DNA of 64,000 bases, from positions 1 to 64,000 of the forward strand of contig JADKCY010000006.1 of the NCBI GenBank assembly GCA_016718605.1. Direction: 5' to 3'. Positions 36,053-45,152 of the stretch are shown piece after piece. Source of the DNA: Lysobacterales bacterium (GTDB lineage Bacteria; Pseudomonadota; Gammaproteobacteria; Xanthomonadales; Xanthomonadaceae). The notes beneath the pieces are model-generated. The model was not told the origin of the DNA, searched no databases, and saw only the letters and a program-made list of their open reading frames with translations. Numbering within the stretch: position 1 is the first letter of the stretch; each line of letters begins with the position of its first letter. A program made the position numbers and the translations under genes.

Positions 36053-36585
36053 TGCGCACCTCCGTTCAGGCGCGGCAGAAGCTCGCGTTCGATGACCTCG
36101 GGCGTTACTGGGCCGACGTGCTTGTGAAGCACCGTCCCATCTGCGCCAATCAGAAAGCTCTCAGGTGCGCCATAGACACCGAAATCGATACCGGCACGAC
36201 CATCAGCATCGACGATGACTTGCGCGTAAGGATCGCCAAACTGCTGCAGCCAGCGCAGTGCGTCCTCGCGTGCGTCTTTGTAGTTGAAGCCAACGACCTT
36301 GAGCCGCCCACTGCGTGCCAAGTCGGCGATAATCGGATGTTCTACGCGGCAGGAAGGGCACCAACTGGCGAAAACGTTCAGCAAATACGGTTGGCCAAGA
36401 AGGTCTTCTTTGCGCACGATCTGATCTGGCTGGTGCAGCGCCGGTAGGGCGAAGGCGGGTGCAGGTTTGCCGATCAGTGGCGATGGAATGGCGTTGGGAT
36501 CACGTTCCTGACCGAGTCGGATGCCGGCGTACAACAGACCAGCCAACGCGACAAACGCAAAAAACGGCAGCAGACGACGGATCAT
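36049..36585 (-). CDS. ccmG: Thiol:disulfide interchange protein CcmG (DsbE)
   Basis: 178 residues from ATG 36585. A single N-terminal membrane anchor precedes a thioredoxin fold with WCPSC active site (NVFASWCPSCRVEHP) and the cis-proline region GVYGAPESFLIG. It reduces apocytochrome c cysteines in the periplasm. Overlaps of four bases with both ccmF and ccmH show translational coupling, which is notable as ccmF upstream is frameshifted. Confidence 0.95.
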   Translation of the reverse strand: MIRRLLPFFAFVALAGLLYAGIRLGQERDPNAIPSPLIGKPAPAFALPALHQPDQIVRKEDLLGQPYLLNVFASWCPSCRVEHPIIADLARSGRLKVVGFNYKDAREDALRWLQQFGDPYAQVIVDADGRAGIDFGVYGAPESFLIGADGTVLHKHVGPVTPEVIERELLPRLNGGAQ

Positions 36586-38534
36586 GCCGCAGCCCCCTGC
36601 GCGCTTGCTGTGGTGGTTTCGCTGCGGCGGAAGCGGCGATCCATGGCCGCGATGAAGCCACCGGCCATCATCAGTAAACCACCCAGCCAGATCCAGCGGA
36701 TGAAGGGCTTGACGTACACCCGCACCGCCCAACTGTCGCCGCCCTGCAGGGGTTCGCCCAGCGCAACATACAAGTCGCGGAACAGACCGGGATCAATGGC
36801 GGCTTCGGTCATAACGTTTCCACCGCTGGCATAGGCGCGCTTCTCCGGATGCATGCTGGCGATTTTGCGTTCGCCGACGTACACGCTGATGCTGCCGCGA
36901 TCCGCGCTGTAGTTCGGGCCCTCATGATGCGCGACACCCTCGAACTCGAATCGATAACCACGGAACTCCGCGCTCTCGCCCGCACGCAGGGCAAGGTCAC
37001 GCTCGACACTGGTGCTTTCGACGATCATCACGCCGGCGACAAACACACCCATGCCGAGATGTCCCAAGACCATACCCAGCATTTCCGCTGTGAATCGACG
37101 GCCAGCAGGGGCATCGCGAAAGCGCTTCCAGACAAATTGCAGGGTCCCAACGATCAACCACGTCGCTCCCGCCACACCGGCAAAGGTTTTCCAGTGGCTA
37201 GCCTCCGCACCGAGCCAAGCAAAAAGCGCGAGCAGCAGGCTGGCGCTCAACGCGATGCGCAGCAGCGGCAGGAACCGCCCCCACTGTTCGTTGGCCCAGC
37301 GCGTGAACGGGCCGAAGGGCATCAGCACGACGACAGGAATCATCAGCAGGATAAACAGTGCGCTGAAATACGGCGGCCCGACCGACATTTTTCCGAGATT
37401 GAGTGCGTCAGCAAACAAAGGATAGAGCGTACCGATCAGTACCATCGCTGCAGACGCGCTGAACAGCAGATTATTGAGCAGCAGCAGGGTATCGCGCGAA
37501 AGCGGCGCAAATGACTTGCCTGCCTCGACGGTTTTCCCGCGCAGTCCGAACAGTAGCAAGGAGCCACCAACCACCACCGCCAAAAAACCCAGAATGAACA
37601 CGCCGCGCTCCGGGTCAGCCGCAAAGGCATGCACCGAGGTTAAGACGCCAGAGCGGATTAAGAACGTCCCAAGTAGAGACAGCGAAAAAGCAGCGATAGC
37701 CAGTAGCAGTGTCCAATTGCGGAAACTGCCGCGTTTTTCCGTGACTGCCTGCGAGTGGATCAGCGCGGTGCCCACCAGCCAAGGCATAAACGCTTGCGTT
37801 CTCTGCCGGATCCCAGAACCACCAGCCACCCCAACCCAGCTCGTAGTAGGCCCACCAACTGCCCAGCGCGATGCCAGCAGTCAGGAACGCCCAGGCCACA
37901 TTGGTCCAAGGTCGGGACCATCGGACCCAACGATCATCCATTTGACCAGAGAGTAGGGAGGCGATGGCAAACGCGAAGGGAACAGCGAATCCGACATAGC
38001 CCGCGTATTGCATGGGTGGATGAAATATCAGCCCTGGGTCCTGCAAAAGCGGGTTCAAATCGCGGCCCTCCGCGGCGCTCGGCAACAACCGCTCAAAGGG
38101 ATTGGAAGTGATCAACTGAAAAGAAGAAACCCAAGACTAATGAGTCCAAGCACGGCAAGGACGCGCGCAACTACTTCAATCGGCAAGCTGCGGCTAAACC
38201 TCGCCACCATTGCGGTCCAGATGCTCAGAATGAGGACCCAAAGCAACAAGGACCCTTCATGCGCGCCCCAGACAGCTGAAAATCGATATAGCATCGGCAG
38301 CAGGCTGTTAGAGTTGTTCGCAACATAGAGGACCGAAAAATCCTGTAGAACAAAACTGGAAGTCAGCAGCGCAAATGCCAAACTAACGAGCAGTAGTTGG
38401 CAAACGGCTAGTGAGCGAGCAGTGGACATCAAACGAATGTTATTGGTCGCGACGCCCCACAGTGGCAATGCCGCCATCAAAAAGGCTAGCTGAGCAGCAA
38501 GAATCAGACTTAGTTGACCGAGTTCTGGGATCAT
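36582..38534 (-). pseudogene. ccmF: Heme lyase CcmF, interrupted by two single-base indels
   Basis: CcmF is readable end to end but in two frames. The first part (MIPELGQL... to LGFLLFS) ends at a TGA at 38112-38114. A one-base shift at 38119-38122, where one extra T in the coding-strand TTTT run would give GFLLFQLITSNPF, leads into a middle part carrying the heme-binding WWD motif (GWGGWWFWDP). Near 37791 one extra base (coding AAGCGTTTATG for an expected AAGCTTTATG) returns to the first frame for FMPWLVGTALIHS to the end. Parts one and three share a frame, so the indels compensate. Either the assembly has two errors or the gene is newly inactive. Residue conservation is otherwise high. Confidence 0.88.
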
Positions 38535-38544
38535 GGTGGGTAAA

Positions 38545-39129
38545 TCATCCTTCTTGCTTGACCGTTGCTGCCGGTTCCGGCTGCGGGCTCGCCTCGGTGG
38601 CGCCTTCAAAGCCTTGCGTGGCAGGCGCATCATGCGTTGCGTCGGTGGTGGATTCGGATGCCGCGGCGGCGCGTTTCAGTTCTTCCGCTTTGGCAATCTG
38701 CGCTTGGGTGATCTTGTCGGCCACGTCAGGGGGCATATAGCTTTCATCATGTTTCGCCAGCACTTCTTCTGCGACAAATACACTTTCTTCGATGCGGCCG
38801 CGCGCGATGATGCTCTGGCCTTCGCGGAACAGATCCGGCAACACTCCGCGATAGACCACGGGATAGTCATAGGCACGGTCGGTGACGACGAAGCGGTACT
38901 CGACTTCGCGCGTTGCTTCGATTCGGCTATTGCTGACACTGCCTTCCAGCACCACGCCACCTAAACGGAACGCGGAGTCCAGCGGTGCCTTTCCGGCAAT
39001 CACTTCAGCGGGTGAGTGCAGATAGGTCAGGTTTTCTTGTAGCGCCTGGGTCACCAGTGCGCCAGCGACCCCTCCAGCCACTAGTACCAAGAGGGCAATG
39101 GTCAAACGGCGTTTGCGGACCGGATTCAT
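38545..39129 (-). CDS. ccmE: Heme chaperone CcmE
   Basis: 194 residues from ATG 39129. One N-terminal membrane anchor (LTIALLVLVAGGVAGALV) precedes the OB-fold heme-carrying domain. The covalent heme ligand histidine is in LAKHDESYMPP, the HxxxY form of E. coli-like CcmE. A long alanine/glutamate/threonine tail follows to the end. It shuttles heme from CcmC to CcmF. It overlaps ccmD by four bases; the frame upstream to 39240 is antisense-free but unsupported. Confidence 0.95.
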   Translation of the reverse strand: MNPVRKRRLTIALLVLVAGGVAGALVTQALQENLTYLHSPAEVIAGKAPLDSAFRLGGVVLEGSVSNSRIEATREVEYRFVVTDRAYDYPVVYRGVLPDLFREGQSIIARGRIEESVFVAEEVLAKHDESYMPPDVADKITQAQIAKAEELKRAAAASESTTDATHDAPATQGFEGATEASPQPEPAATVKQEG

Positions 39130-39317
39130 GGCAATGGCAGCTCCGTAGGGGATTGTTGACGCGCATGTTCCCGACGCGTCCGGTGAAGAATTTGTTGACG
39201 CAGGCTGCGGCCTTTCCACCACGGCCATAGCAGGTCCCAAAGCAGCATGGCGGCGAAGAGACCGTAACTGGTCCAGACATAGACACCGTACTTGCCCATA
39301 TCAAGCCACTCGCTCAT
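39126..39317 (-). CDS. ccmD: Cytochrome c maturation protein CcmD
   Basis: 63 residues from ATG 39317. A single hydrophobic segment (YGVYVWTSYGLFAAMLLWDLLWPW) follows a short N-terminus and precedes a basic cytoplasmic tail, as in CcmD. It stabilises the CcmABCE complex and the release of holo-CcmE. It overlaps the ccmC end by 17 bases and the ccmE start by four. Confidence 0.9.
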   Translation of the reverse strand: MSEWLDMGKYGVYVWTSYGLFAAMLLWDLLWPWWKGRSLRQQILHRTRREHARQQSPTELPLP

Positions 39318-40083
39318 GGCGCTCTCCTTGCGTGATCGGGTTGGGTAGCAGTGCCGTGCGAACCCAGTCTTTGCCGATTTCGGCTTCAACCAAGGCCACG
39401 CGGGTTCGCGCCAGCAACGAGCCAACAAACCAGAGCTTGGTCGCAAACGCCAGCGCAATCAGCGGCGCGATCATGCTGGGGTCCATGGAGGAACGACCAA
39501 ACAGCTTGATCGTGGCGCCCTGGTGCAAGGTGTTCCACCACTCGACGGAAAAATGCACGATTGGCACGTTGATGATGCCGATGAGGGCGAGAAAACCGGC
39601 AGCTCGGGCGGCGGACCGCCGATCTTCGATGGCTGCATACAGACCCATGACACCCAAATACAGGAACAACAACACCAACTCCGAGGTCAGGCGGGCGTCC
39701 CACGTCCACCATGTGCCCCACATCGGCTTGCCCCACAACGACCCGGTCAGCAGGGTCAGTAAGGTGAATGCCGCGCCGAGCGGTGCGCTGTGCATAGCCA
39801 GCAACTCACTCAACTTGATGCGCCATACCAAGGCAATGAACGCGTTCACACACATTACGAAATAGATGAACAGGCTCATCCATGCGGCGGGCACATGGAT
39901 AAACAGGATGCGGTAGCTGTCGCCCTGCTGGTAGTCCACCGGCACAACAAACAGGGCGGTCCAGACACCCCACAGCAGCATCGGCAATGCCGCCCCATAG
40001 AACCACGGCAGGGCTCGACCGGCAAAGCGGTAAAAATAGGGCGGTGAGCCCAATTGGTGAAACCAGCGAAGTATTGGATTCAT
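39301..40083 (-). CDS. ccmC: Heme exporter/handling protein CcmC
   Basis: 260 residues with six membrane segments. The tryptophan-rich heme-handling motif is WGTWWTWDARLTSELVLLFLYLG, with conserved histidines flanking it (FIHVPAAWMS and the VHFSVEWWNTLHQG loop). CcmC attaches heme to CcmE in the periplasm. The gene lies between ccmB (33-base gap) and ccmD. Confidence 0.96.
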   Translation of the reverse strand: MNPILRWFHQLGSPPYFYRFAGRALPWFYGAALPMLLWGVWTALFVVPVDYQQGDSYRILFIHVPAAWMSLFIYFVMCVNAFIALVWRIKLSELLAMHSAPLGAAFTLLTLLTGSLWGKPMWGTWWTWDARLTSELVLLFLYLGVMGLYAAIEDRRSAARAAGFLALIGIINVPIVHFSVEWWNTLHQGATIKLFGRSSMDPSMIAPLIALAFATKLWFVGSLLARTRVALVEAEIGKDWVRTALLPNPITQGERHERVA

Positions 40084-40116
40084 GTGTTTGCAGTCGTCAA
40101 ATTTGCAGCCAGCTGA

Positions 40117-40800
40117 TCAGGTCAGCGATATGCGCAATGCAGTCGCCGTTGCCAAGGGTGTCAAAACGGTGAATAGCGCCAATCCAGCGCCCAGCAAATA
40201 AAGCGCACCTTGATACGGTAAGCCCTCAGCGGCAGCCATGACACACCCCGCGCCAAAGATCAGCACCGGGACGTACAAGGGCAGCGCCAACAGGGCCAAC
40301 AACATGCCGGAGCGTCGCATACCCACCGTTAAGGCCACGACCATGGCACCAATCAAGCTCAGCAAAGGTGTTCCAAGCAGCAGCGAGACCATGAGAACAC
40401 GCAGCAGTTCCGGGGGTAGAAACAGCATTTCGGCCAACAGCGGTACCGCGAGCAATAGCGGTAAGGACGTGGTCAGCCAATGCACCATCACCTTCACGAA
40501 AATCATCAGTGCAAGCGGCTGTGGCGCCAGCAGAAGTTGTTCCAAGCTGCCGTCTTCCAGATCGCTTCGAAACAAGGCATCCAGGGAGAGCAGGCTGGCG
40601 AGCAGCAGTGCAACCCAAATGATGCCGGGCGCGATCTGACTGAGCAGCTTGGGCTCTGGGCCAATAGCTAAAGGAAACAGGCTGGCCACCAACACGGCGA
40701 ACAAGGCGGGATTGATCGCGTCACCACGCCGCCGCCAAACCAGCAGCAAATCACGCCGCAGCAAGGCCCGTGCAGCGCCGGAGGCGGATGCCTGATTCAT
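40117..40800 (-). CDS. ccmB: Heme exporter permease CcmB
   Basis: 227 residues from ATG 40800, six membrane segments. The family-typical DLLLVWRRRGDAINPALFAVLVASLFPLAIGPEP and FRSDLEDGSLEQLLLAPQPL stretches are present. With CcmA it forms an ABC-type complex needed to release heme-loaded CcmE. It overlaps ccmA by four bases. Confidence 0.95.
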   Translation of the reverse strand: MNQASASGAARALLRRDLLLVWRRRGDAINPALFAVLVASLFPLAIGPEPKLLSQIAPGIIWVALLLASLLSLDALFRSDLEDGSLEQLLLAPQPLALMIFVKVMVHWLTTSLPLLLAVPLLAEMLFLPPELLRVLMVSLLLGTPLLSLIGAMVVALTVGMRRSGMLLALLALPLYVPVLIFGAGCVMAAAEGLPYQGALYLLGAGLALFTVLTPLATATALRISLT

Positions 40801-41459
40801 GTCGATGCCTCGGTTCGACTCGACGAAGCGGCGTTGAGGATCAAGGTTCGCGTCCTTACTGCGCCAGTGGCATACGCACCATGGCTGGTGACCAGTGCGC
40901 CGCCACCGCGATGCAGATGATGCGCGATGAGCCGATTGACGAGGTCGATCCCCGGAAGGTCGAGGTTTGCATAGGGCTCGTCCAGCAACCACAACCGTGC
41001 CGGAATGCTCAGCATCCTGGCCAGCGCAAGGCGCTTGCGTTGCCCGGCGGACAATGTGCGGGCGGGACTGTCTTCAAAGCCTGCCAAGCCGACCGCCGCA
41101 AGTGCCGAGGCAGGTGACAGTCCGACGCGCTGGCCATACATGCCCAGCGAAAAGCGCAGGTTTTCCTCAGCGCTCAGTTCGCCTTTGTGGCCCAACAGGT
41201 GTCCCAGCAAGGCGGTGGACTCGGCAATCTTATGACGGTCGGCCTGTGTGCCATCAATTTCGATCTTGCCGTCACTTGCGCGCAACAAACCGGCCAACAC
41301 GCGGAGCAAGGTAGTCTTTCCTGCGCCATTCTCGCCGTGTACGAGGACGGCCTCGCCGGGATGAACATGAAAGTCCACCGGTCCAAAGATAGGTTCGTCG
41401 TTGCGATCAAATCGCAATCCGCGAGCGGCAAGCAATGGGGGCTGGCTGAGGTCATTCAT
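40797..41459 (-). CDS. ccmA: Heme exporter ATP-binding protein CcmA
   Basis: 220 residues from ATG 41459, the first gene of the ccmABCDEFGHI operon. Walker A is GENGAGKTTLL, the signature LSAGQRKRLALAR, and Walker B LWLLDEPYANLD. It is an ABC ATPase driving the release of holo-CcmE. The 122 bases upstream contain a strong hairpin just after the subtilase stop and no clear promoter; the frame continues to 41522 without support. Confidence 0.95.
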   Translation of the reverse strand: MNDLSQPPLLAARGLRFDRNDEPIFGPVDFHVHPGEAVLVHGENGAGKTTLLRVLAGLLRASDGKIEIDGTQADRHKIAESTALLGHLLGHKGELSAEENLRFSLGMYGQRVGLSPASALAAVGLAGFEDSPARTLSAGQRKRLALARMLSIPARLWLLDEPYANLDLPGIDLVNRLIAHHLHRGGGALVTSHGAYATGAVRTRTLILNAASSSRTEAST

Positions 41460-41538
41460 GCGAGTCGCGCATCGTACCGGCGCTGGCAGCATCCGTCGAT
41501 GCCACAGCGTGAAGAAGCGCAATTACCGTCGATCAGCG

Positions 41539-41568
41539 GCCCGCTGCCACTCGGAGGTGGCAACGGGC
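41539..41568. terminator. Strong hairpin after the first subtilase gene, no T-run
   Basis: GCCCGCTGCCAC and GTGGCAACGGGC pair over 12 bp (one G-T pair) with a six-base loop. It lies about 14 bases beyond the stop of the minus-strand subtilase and upstream of ccmA. Lack of a T-tract on either strand argues against a classical intrinsic terminator; it may protect the 3' end of the long protease mRNA. Confidence 0.5.
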
Positions 41569-41581
41569 ATCACGTCACCCA

Positions 41582-44500
41582 TCATTCGAATCCGTTGCGG
41601 AATACCGCGTCCGGGGATGCGGACGTGCTGCAGGACTGCACGCGCACATCGTCGATGTACCAGCCTTCCGCCCCCACGCTGCCATCCGAGGTGAGTCGGA
41701 AGCGGAATCGGGCAGTTTGTCCCGCGTAGGCGTCGATATCCACCACGCTGCGAGTCCAGTTTTTCAGATTGCACCAGCCATTTCGTCCGACCAGCACGTT
41801 GCCGGATTGAATCGCGCCCGTGTAGGGGTCGGTCTGCATGGCGACATCGGGGATCGCCGCCCAGTTACTGCCGCCATCGGTCGACACCTCCAAGACGCCT
41901 GCGTCATAGCAGCCGCCAGCGCTGCGTTCCTCGATGTCGCGATAGTGGAAGAACTGCAGGGTCAGCGGCGATTGGCCAGTCGGCAGCACGATGGTTGGCG
42001 AGAGCAGTTGCTGATCCGAGGCCGCGGCGGGATCGGTGGCTTTCCACGCAAAGCTACCCGTGTTCACGCGAGCACCCGATTGCGCCCAGGTGTTTCCCGT
42101 GCCGGTGCTGCTCCAGGCGCTTGCGCCGGTTTCAAAGTCCTCGACGAAGCTTGTTTGAATCTGATCACCGGCATTGCAGTCACCCGGTGCCGCTTGGGTA
42201 GTGAAGCTGAACACTGCAGATGAATTGCTGCTGCCGCACGTGTTCGTTGCCGCGACCCGCCAGTAATAGGTGGTGCTCGTCGCGAGCGCGGAACCTGCGG
42301 TGTAGCCGCTGGTGCTCACCGTCGCTGAAACAAGGGGCGAGCTGAAGTCGGCATTGTCATCGACTTCGATCAGGTAGCTCTGCGCTTGCGCAGCATCGTC
42401 CCAATCAAACACGGGGGTCGCCGATTGATTGCTGGCCAGATTCGCAGGCAGCAGCAATGTCGCTACGGCGGGAGAGGCGTTGAACAGCGACAGCGCAAGC
42501 GGACGCGTCTTGGTCGCACTGGCTGCGGTGCCGGTCAAGGTCATGCTGTACGTGCCAGGCGCAACGGAGGCGGTGTTGCCTATGACAAGGCTAGTGCCAT
42601 CCGGCGGTGTCAGCGGATTGCTTCCGAAGGTCAGCGACGCATTGGCTGGTGCATCAGGAACGCTGAGTGTGACCGGTTGGTTGAAGCCCAGAATGCTGGA
42701 GAGATCCACGTCAAAGCTGGCGGCCGCGGGCGCGCAGACGCTCTGACTGATCGAGTCAGTGGACAGGCCGAAACTTGCGGTCTCCGCGCAGTTGCTGCAT
42801 ACCAAGGCGAAGTCCTGATCGGTCGTGTCGCCGCCAGGGACGCCATCACCATTGATCGCGGTAGCCTTGATGAGGATCGTGGCATCACCGCCGGGTGCCG
42901 GAATCAGTACTTGCTCGGTATTGTTGCGCGCGTCGGCACTGCCACCGGTGGCGGAAATGCCGGCAGCAAACACGTTTCCGCGATAGGTTGAGGCCGCCGT
43001 CGTCACTTCCAGGTCGAGATTATTGACCAAGGACGGATTGGCACCGACGGCACCCGCTGCATCGGTCCAGACCAGTGTCACCTTCAAGGGCTGCAGCGGA
43101 TCAGGAATGCCGACGACGATCTCCTGCTGTTCGCCGGTGCTGTTGAAGATCGTCACTTGATCGCGATATTCGCGAAGCACGCTCTCGCCAATGCTGTTCG
43201 GGGTATGCACGCGGCCCCAGCCTTCGTTGGCATTCGGAATATCGGCAGTCCCCATATCGACAGCGCCATTGACGAGCAGCGCTTTCACCATGGCCGGACT
43301 GGGAGTCACCCCGGCGTTCTGATCGCGCCACCATTCCGTCAACTGCACGACGGCGCCCGAAACATGCGGCGCTGCCATTGAGGTGCCACTGCACAGGGCG
43401 TAGCGGTTTCCAGTGCCAGCAATGGAGGTTGCACAGTTGGTTGCGCCAGCGATCCGTTTCGTCGATGCGATGCTCTCGCCAGGTGCTGTAATCGTTGGGC
43501 CTAGGCGGCCATCGACTGCGGGCCCACGACTGGAAAAGCTGGAAATGCCATTGATCGATCCGGCACGGAAGTTCACGCCCGAGGCGGTGACAATCACGTT
43601 CTTGGCTTCTTTGGGTGCCGTCAGTGTGGAGGCTCCTGGTCCCGAGTTTCCGGCCGAAAACACCACCACAAAGGGTTCTGCCGCGGGCGTGTCGAAGTCA
43701 CCGTCACGCACCATCAAGTCGTGAGTGCGCTCGGAAGCCTGATAACCATGGGCTGTGCCTTCGCCACTGGTCCAACTGGCATTCATGCCGACCGCACCGC
43801 CTGCCACTGCCAACTTGCTGTGCAACTGCCAGCCACCGGCGGGTGGCCACGACGAGCAGCCGGACACGATGGGATACAACGTCGCTGAGGGCGCGACACC
43901 CAGTCCATAGAGAAACCCGTTGGCGTCAATTTCGGCGTCACCACCCGCACCATCCCCAAGACCAAGTCCGGCAACGATGCCGCCGACATGCGTGCCGTGC
44001 CCCCCACTCGCGCTGTCGTCGCCGCCGCTGCCTGTGCAGTCTGCTGTCGTAAAACCCGCACCCAGATTCGGGAGCAGATCGGGATGGCTACGATCGACGC
44101 CCGTGTCAACGATGGCCCACGTCACGCCCGAGCCTTCGTAGCCGAAGTTGAGCAACCAAGGCAGATAGCCCAGTTGTGGCACGTTGCTGGCGTTGAAATT
44201 TCCGACTTGGATCTGATCGGACATCTCGTCGTCGAGTTCACGCTTGGGACTCGCATAGCCAAGCCAAAGCACTTGCGGATGCGCAGCGATGGTCTGCAAT
44301 TGCGCGGCATCGACTTTCACCCAGGCATCCCAGAACAGACCGTCCGGTTGTGCCTTGCCGTCACTGACGAGTTCGGCGCCGAGTGACTTCAGCCAGTCCA
44401 GCACGGCGGCGCGATTGGTGTCGGTATAGAACTCGATCTGCACATTGCTGATCGGACCTGCACGCTGTGCCAGGTCGCTATGGATCTTGTAGTGCTGACC

Positions 44501-45007
44501 AAAGTCGCCTTGCCACCGCACGAAACTGAGGCCACGGGCACGGCTCATCGCGAGACTGTCGGCCCAGACCAGATAGGTTTGATGCGGGTAATACTGAAGC
44601 ACGCGAAGGCCTGTCGACTGCAGGCTTTCCAGCCAGCCGTCTTGTGCGGGCGCATGCAACTGCAGCAATCGCAGGCCATGACCCGACGCCGTGGTGCTGT
44701 AGGGCTGCAGCGCAGCGCGCGATGCCTCGGTGACCGGGTCAAAGTTGAAACTGCCGATTTGGACGCGACCCGCGTCGATGACGCGCTCACTGCGGGCGCC
44801 CGAAGGCAACTTGGGCTCGCTGTCGGACTCAAACCAGATCGTATCGCCATACACGTAACTGCGCGTGGCCTGCGACTGCAACGCTGCGCGCTGATTCTGG
44901 GGGACATTTTCAATGCGCCAAACATCTGCAAGCAGCATCGGGCTGGCGGTCATGAAGGTCAGACTGATCGCTGCGCCGAGCGACTTTTTGCGCATTGCTT
45001 TAGACAT
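41582..45007 (-). CDS. Secreted subtilisin-like serine protease (S8) with C-terminal beta modules
   Basis: 1141 residues from ATG 45007. A signal peptide (about 27 residues) and a roughly 250-residue prodomain precede the S8 domain: Asp301 (VDTGVD), His337 (GHGTHVGG), Asn454 (SAGNSGPG) and Ser543 (GTSMAAPHVSG). After a jelly-roll-like P-domain region follow a fibronectin-like module (VFDWDDAAQAQSYLIEVDD...TYYWRVAATN) and a module with FETGASAWSSTG...STDGGSNW, similar to those on M6-type proteases. The chain ends ...DAVFRNGFE, a short tail I associate with secreted proteins of this order. It is probably an extracellular, nutrient-scavenging protease. It is divergent from a second subtilase gene. 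Confidence 0.93.
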   Translation of the reverse strand: MSKAMRKKSLGAAISLTFMTASPMLLADVWRIENVPQNQRAALQSQATRSYVYGDTIWFESDSEPKLPSGARSERVIDAGRVQIGSFNFDPVTEASRAALQPYSTTASGHGLRLLQLHAPAQDGWLESLQSTGLRVLQYYPHQTYLVWADSLAMSRARGLSFVRWQGDFGQHYKIHSDLAQRAGPISNVQIEFYTDTNRAAVLDWLKSLGAELVSDGKAQPDGLFWDAWVKVDAAQLQTIAAHPQVLWLGYASPKRELDDEMSDQIQVGNFNASNVPQLGYLPWLLNFGYEGSGVTWAIVDTGVDRSHPDLLPNLGAGFTTADCTGSGGDDSASGGHGTHVGGIVAGLGLGDGAGGDAEIDANGFLYGLGVAPSATLYPIVSGCSSWPPAGGWQLHSKLAVAGGAVGMNASWTSGEGTAHGYQASERTHDLMVRDGDFDTPAAEPFVVVFSAGNSGPGASTLTAPKEAKNVIVTASGVNFRAGSINGISSFSSRGPAVDGRLGPTITAPGESIASTKRIAGATNCATSIAGTGNRYALCSGTSMAAPHVSGAVVQLTEWWRDQNAGVTPSPAMVKALLVNGAVDMGTADIPNANEGWGRVHTPNSIGESVLREYRDQVTIFNSTGEQQEIVVGIPDPLQPLKVTLVWTDAAGAVGANPSLVNNLDLEVTTAASTYRGNVFAAGISATGGSADARNNTEQVLIPAPGGDATILIKATAINGDGVPGGDTTDQDFALVCSNCAETASFGLSTDSISQSVCAPAAASFDVDLSSILGFNQPVTLSVPDAPANASLTFGSNPLTPPDGTSLVIGNTASVAPGTYSMTLTGTAASATKTRPLALSLFNASPAVATLLLPANLASNQSATPVFDWDDAAQAQSYLIEVDDNADFSSPLVSATVSTSGYTAGSALATSTTYYWRVAATNTCGSSNSSAVFSFTTQAAPGDCNAGDQIQTSFVEDFETGASAWSSTGTGNTWAQSGARVNTGSFAWKATDPAAASDQQLLSPTIVLPTGQSPLTLQFFHYRDIEERSAGGCYDAGVLEVSTDGGSNWAAIPDVAMQTDPYTGAIQSGNVLVGRNGWCNLKNWTRSVVDIDAYAGQTARFRFRLTSDGSVGAEGWYIDDVRVQSCSTSASPDAVFRNGFE

Positions 45008-45152
45008 GGCTGAAATTCCCGTGGGCGGCTTAAGCAGCAAGCGCCGATCATCAGCGCAAGCGCCGCTCACTGCAAGTCAATCTGATCCAGCGCTCCAACA
45101 TTTGAGCGCACTGGTAGCATGCCGGGATTCGGTCGACGCGCGAGAGCTCGCA
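45008..45152. promoter_or_regulatory. Shared divergent promoter region of the two subtilase genes
   Basis: 145 bases lie between the two subtilase starts, so both promoters must sit here or inside the opposite gene. I see no strong sigma-70 pair. The stretch 45086-45110 (GATCCAGCGCTCCAACATTTGAGCGC) has GCGCTC/GAGCGC arms around CAACATTT, an inverted repeat of operator size that could bind a shared regulator. Confidence 0.4.

Noticed and set aside
41582..41596. TTCGAATCC string resembling a tRNA T-loop
   Set aside because: It is the antisense of the NGFE codons of the subtilase end; no acceptor or anticodon stem surrounds it.
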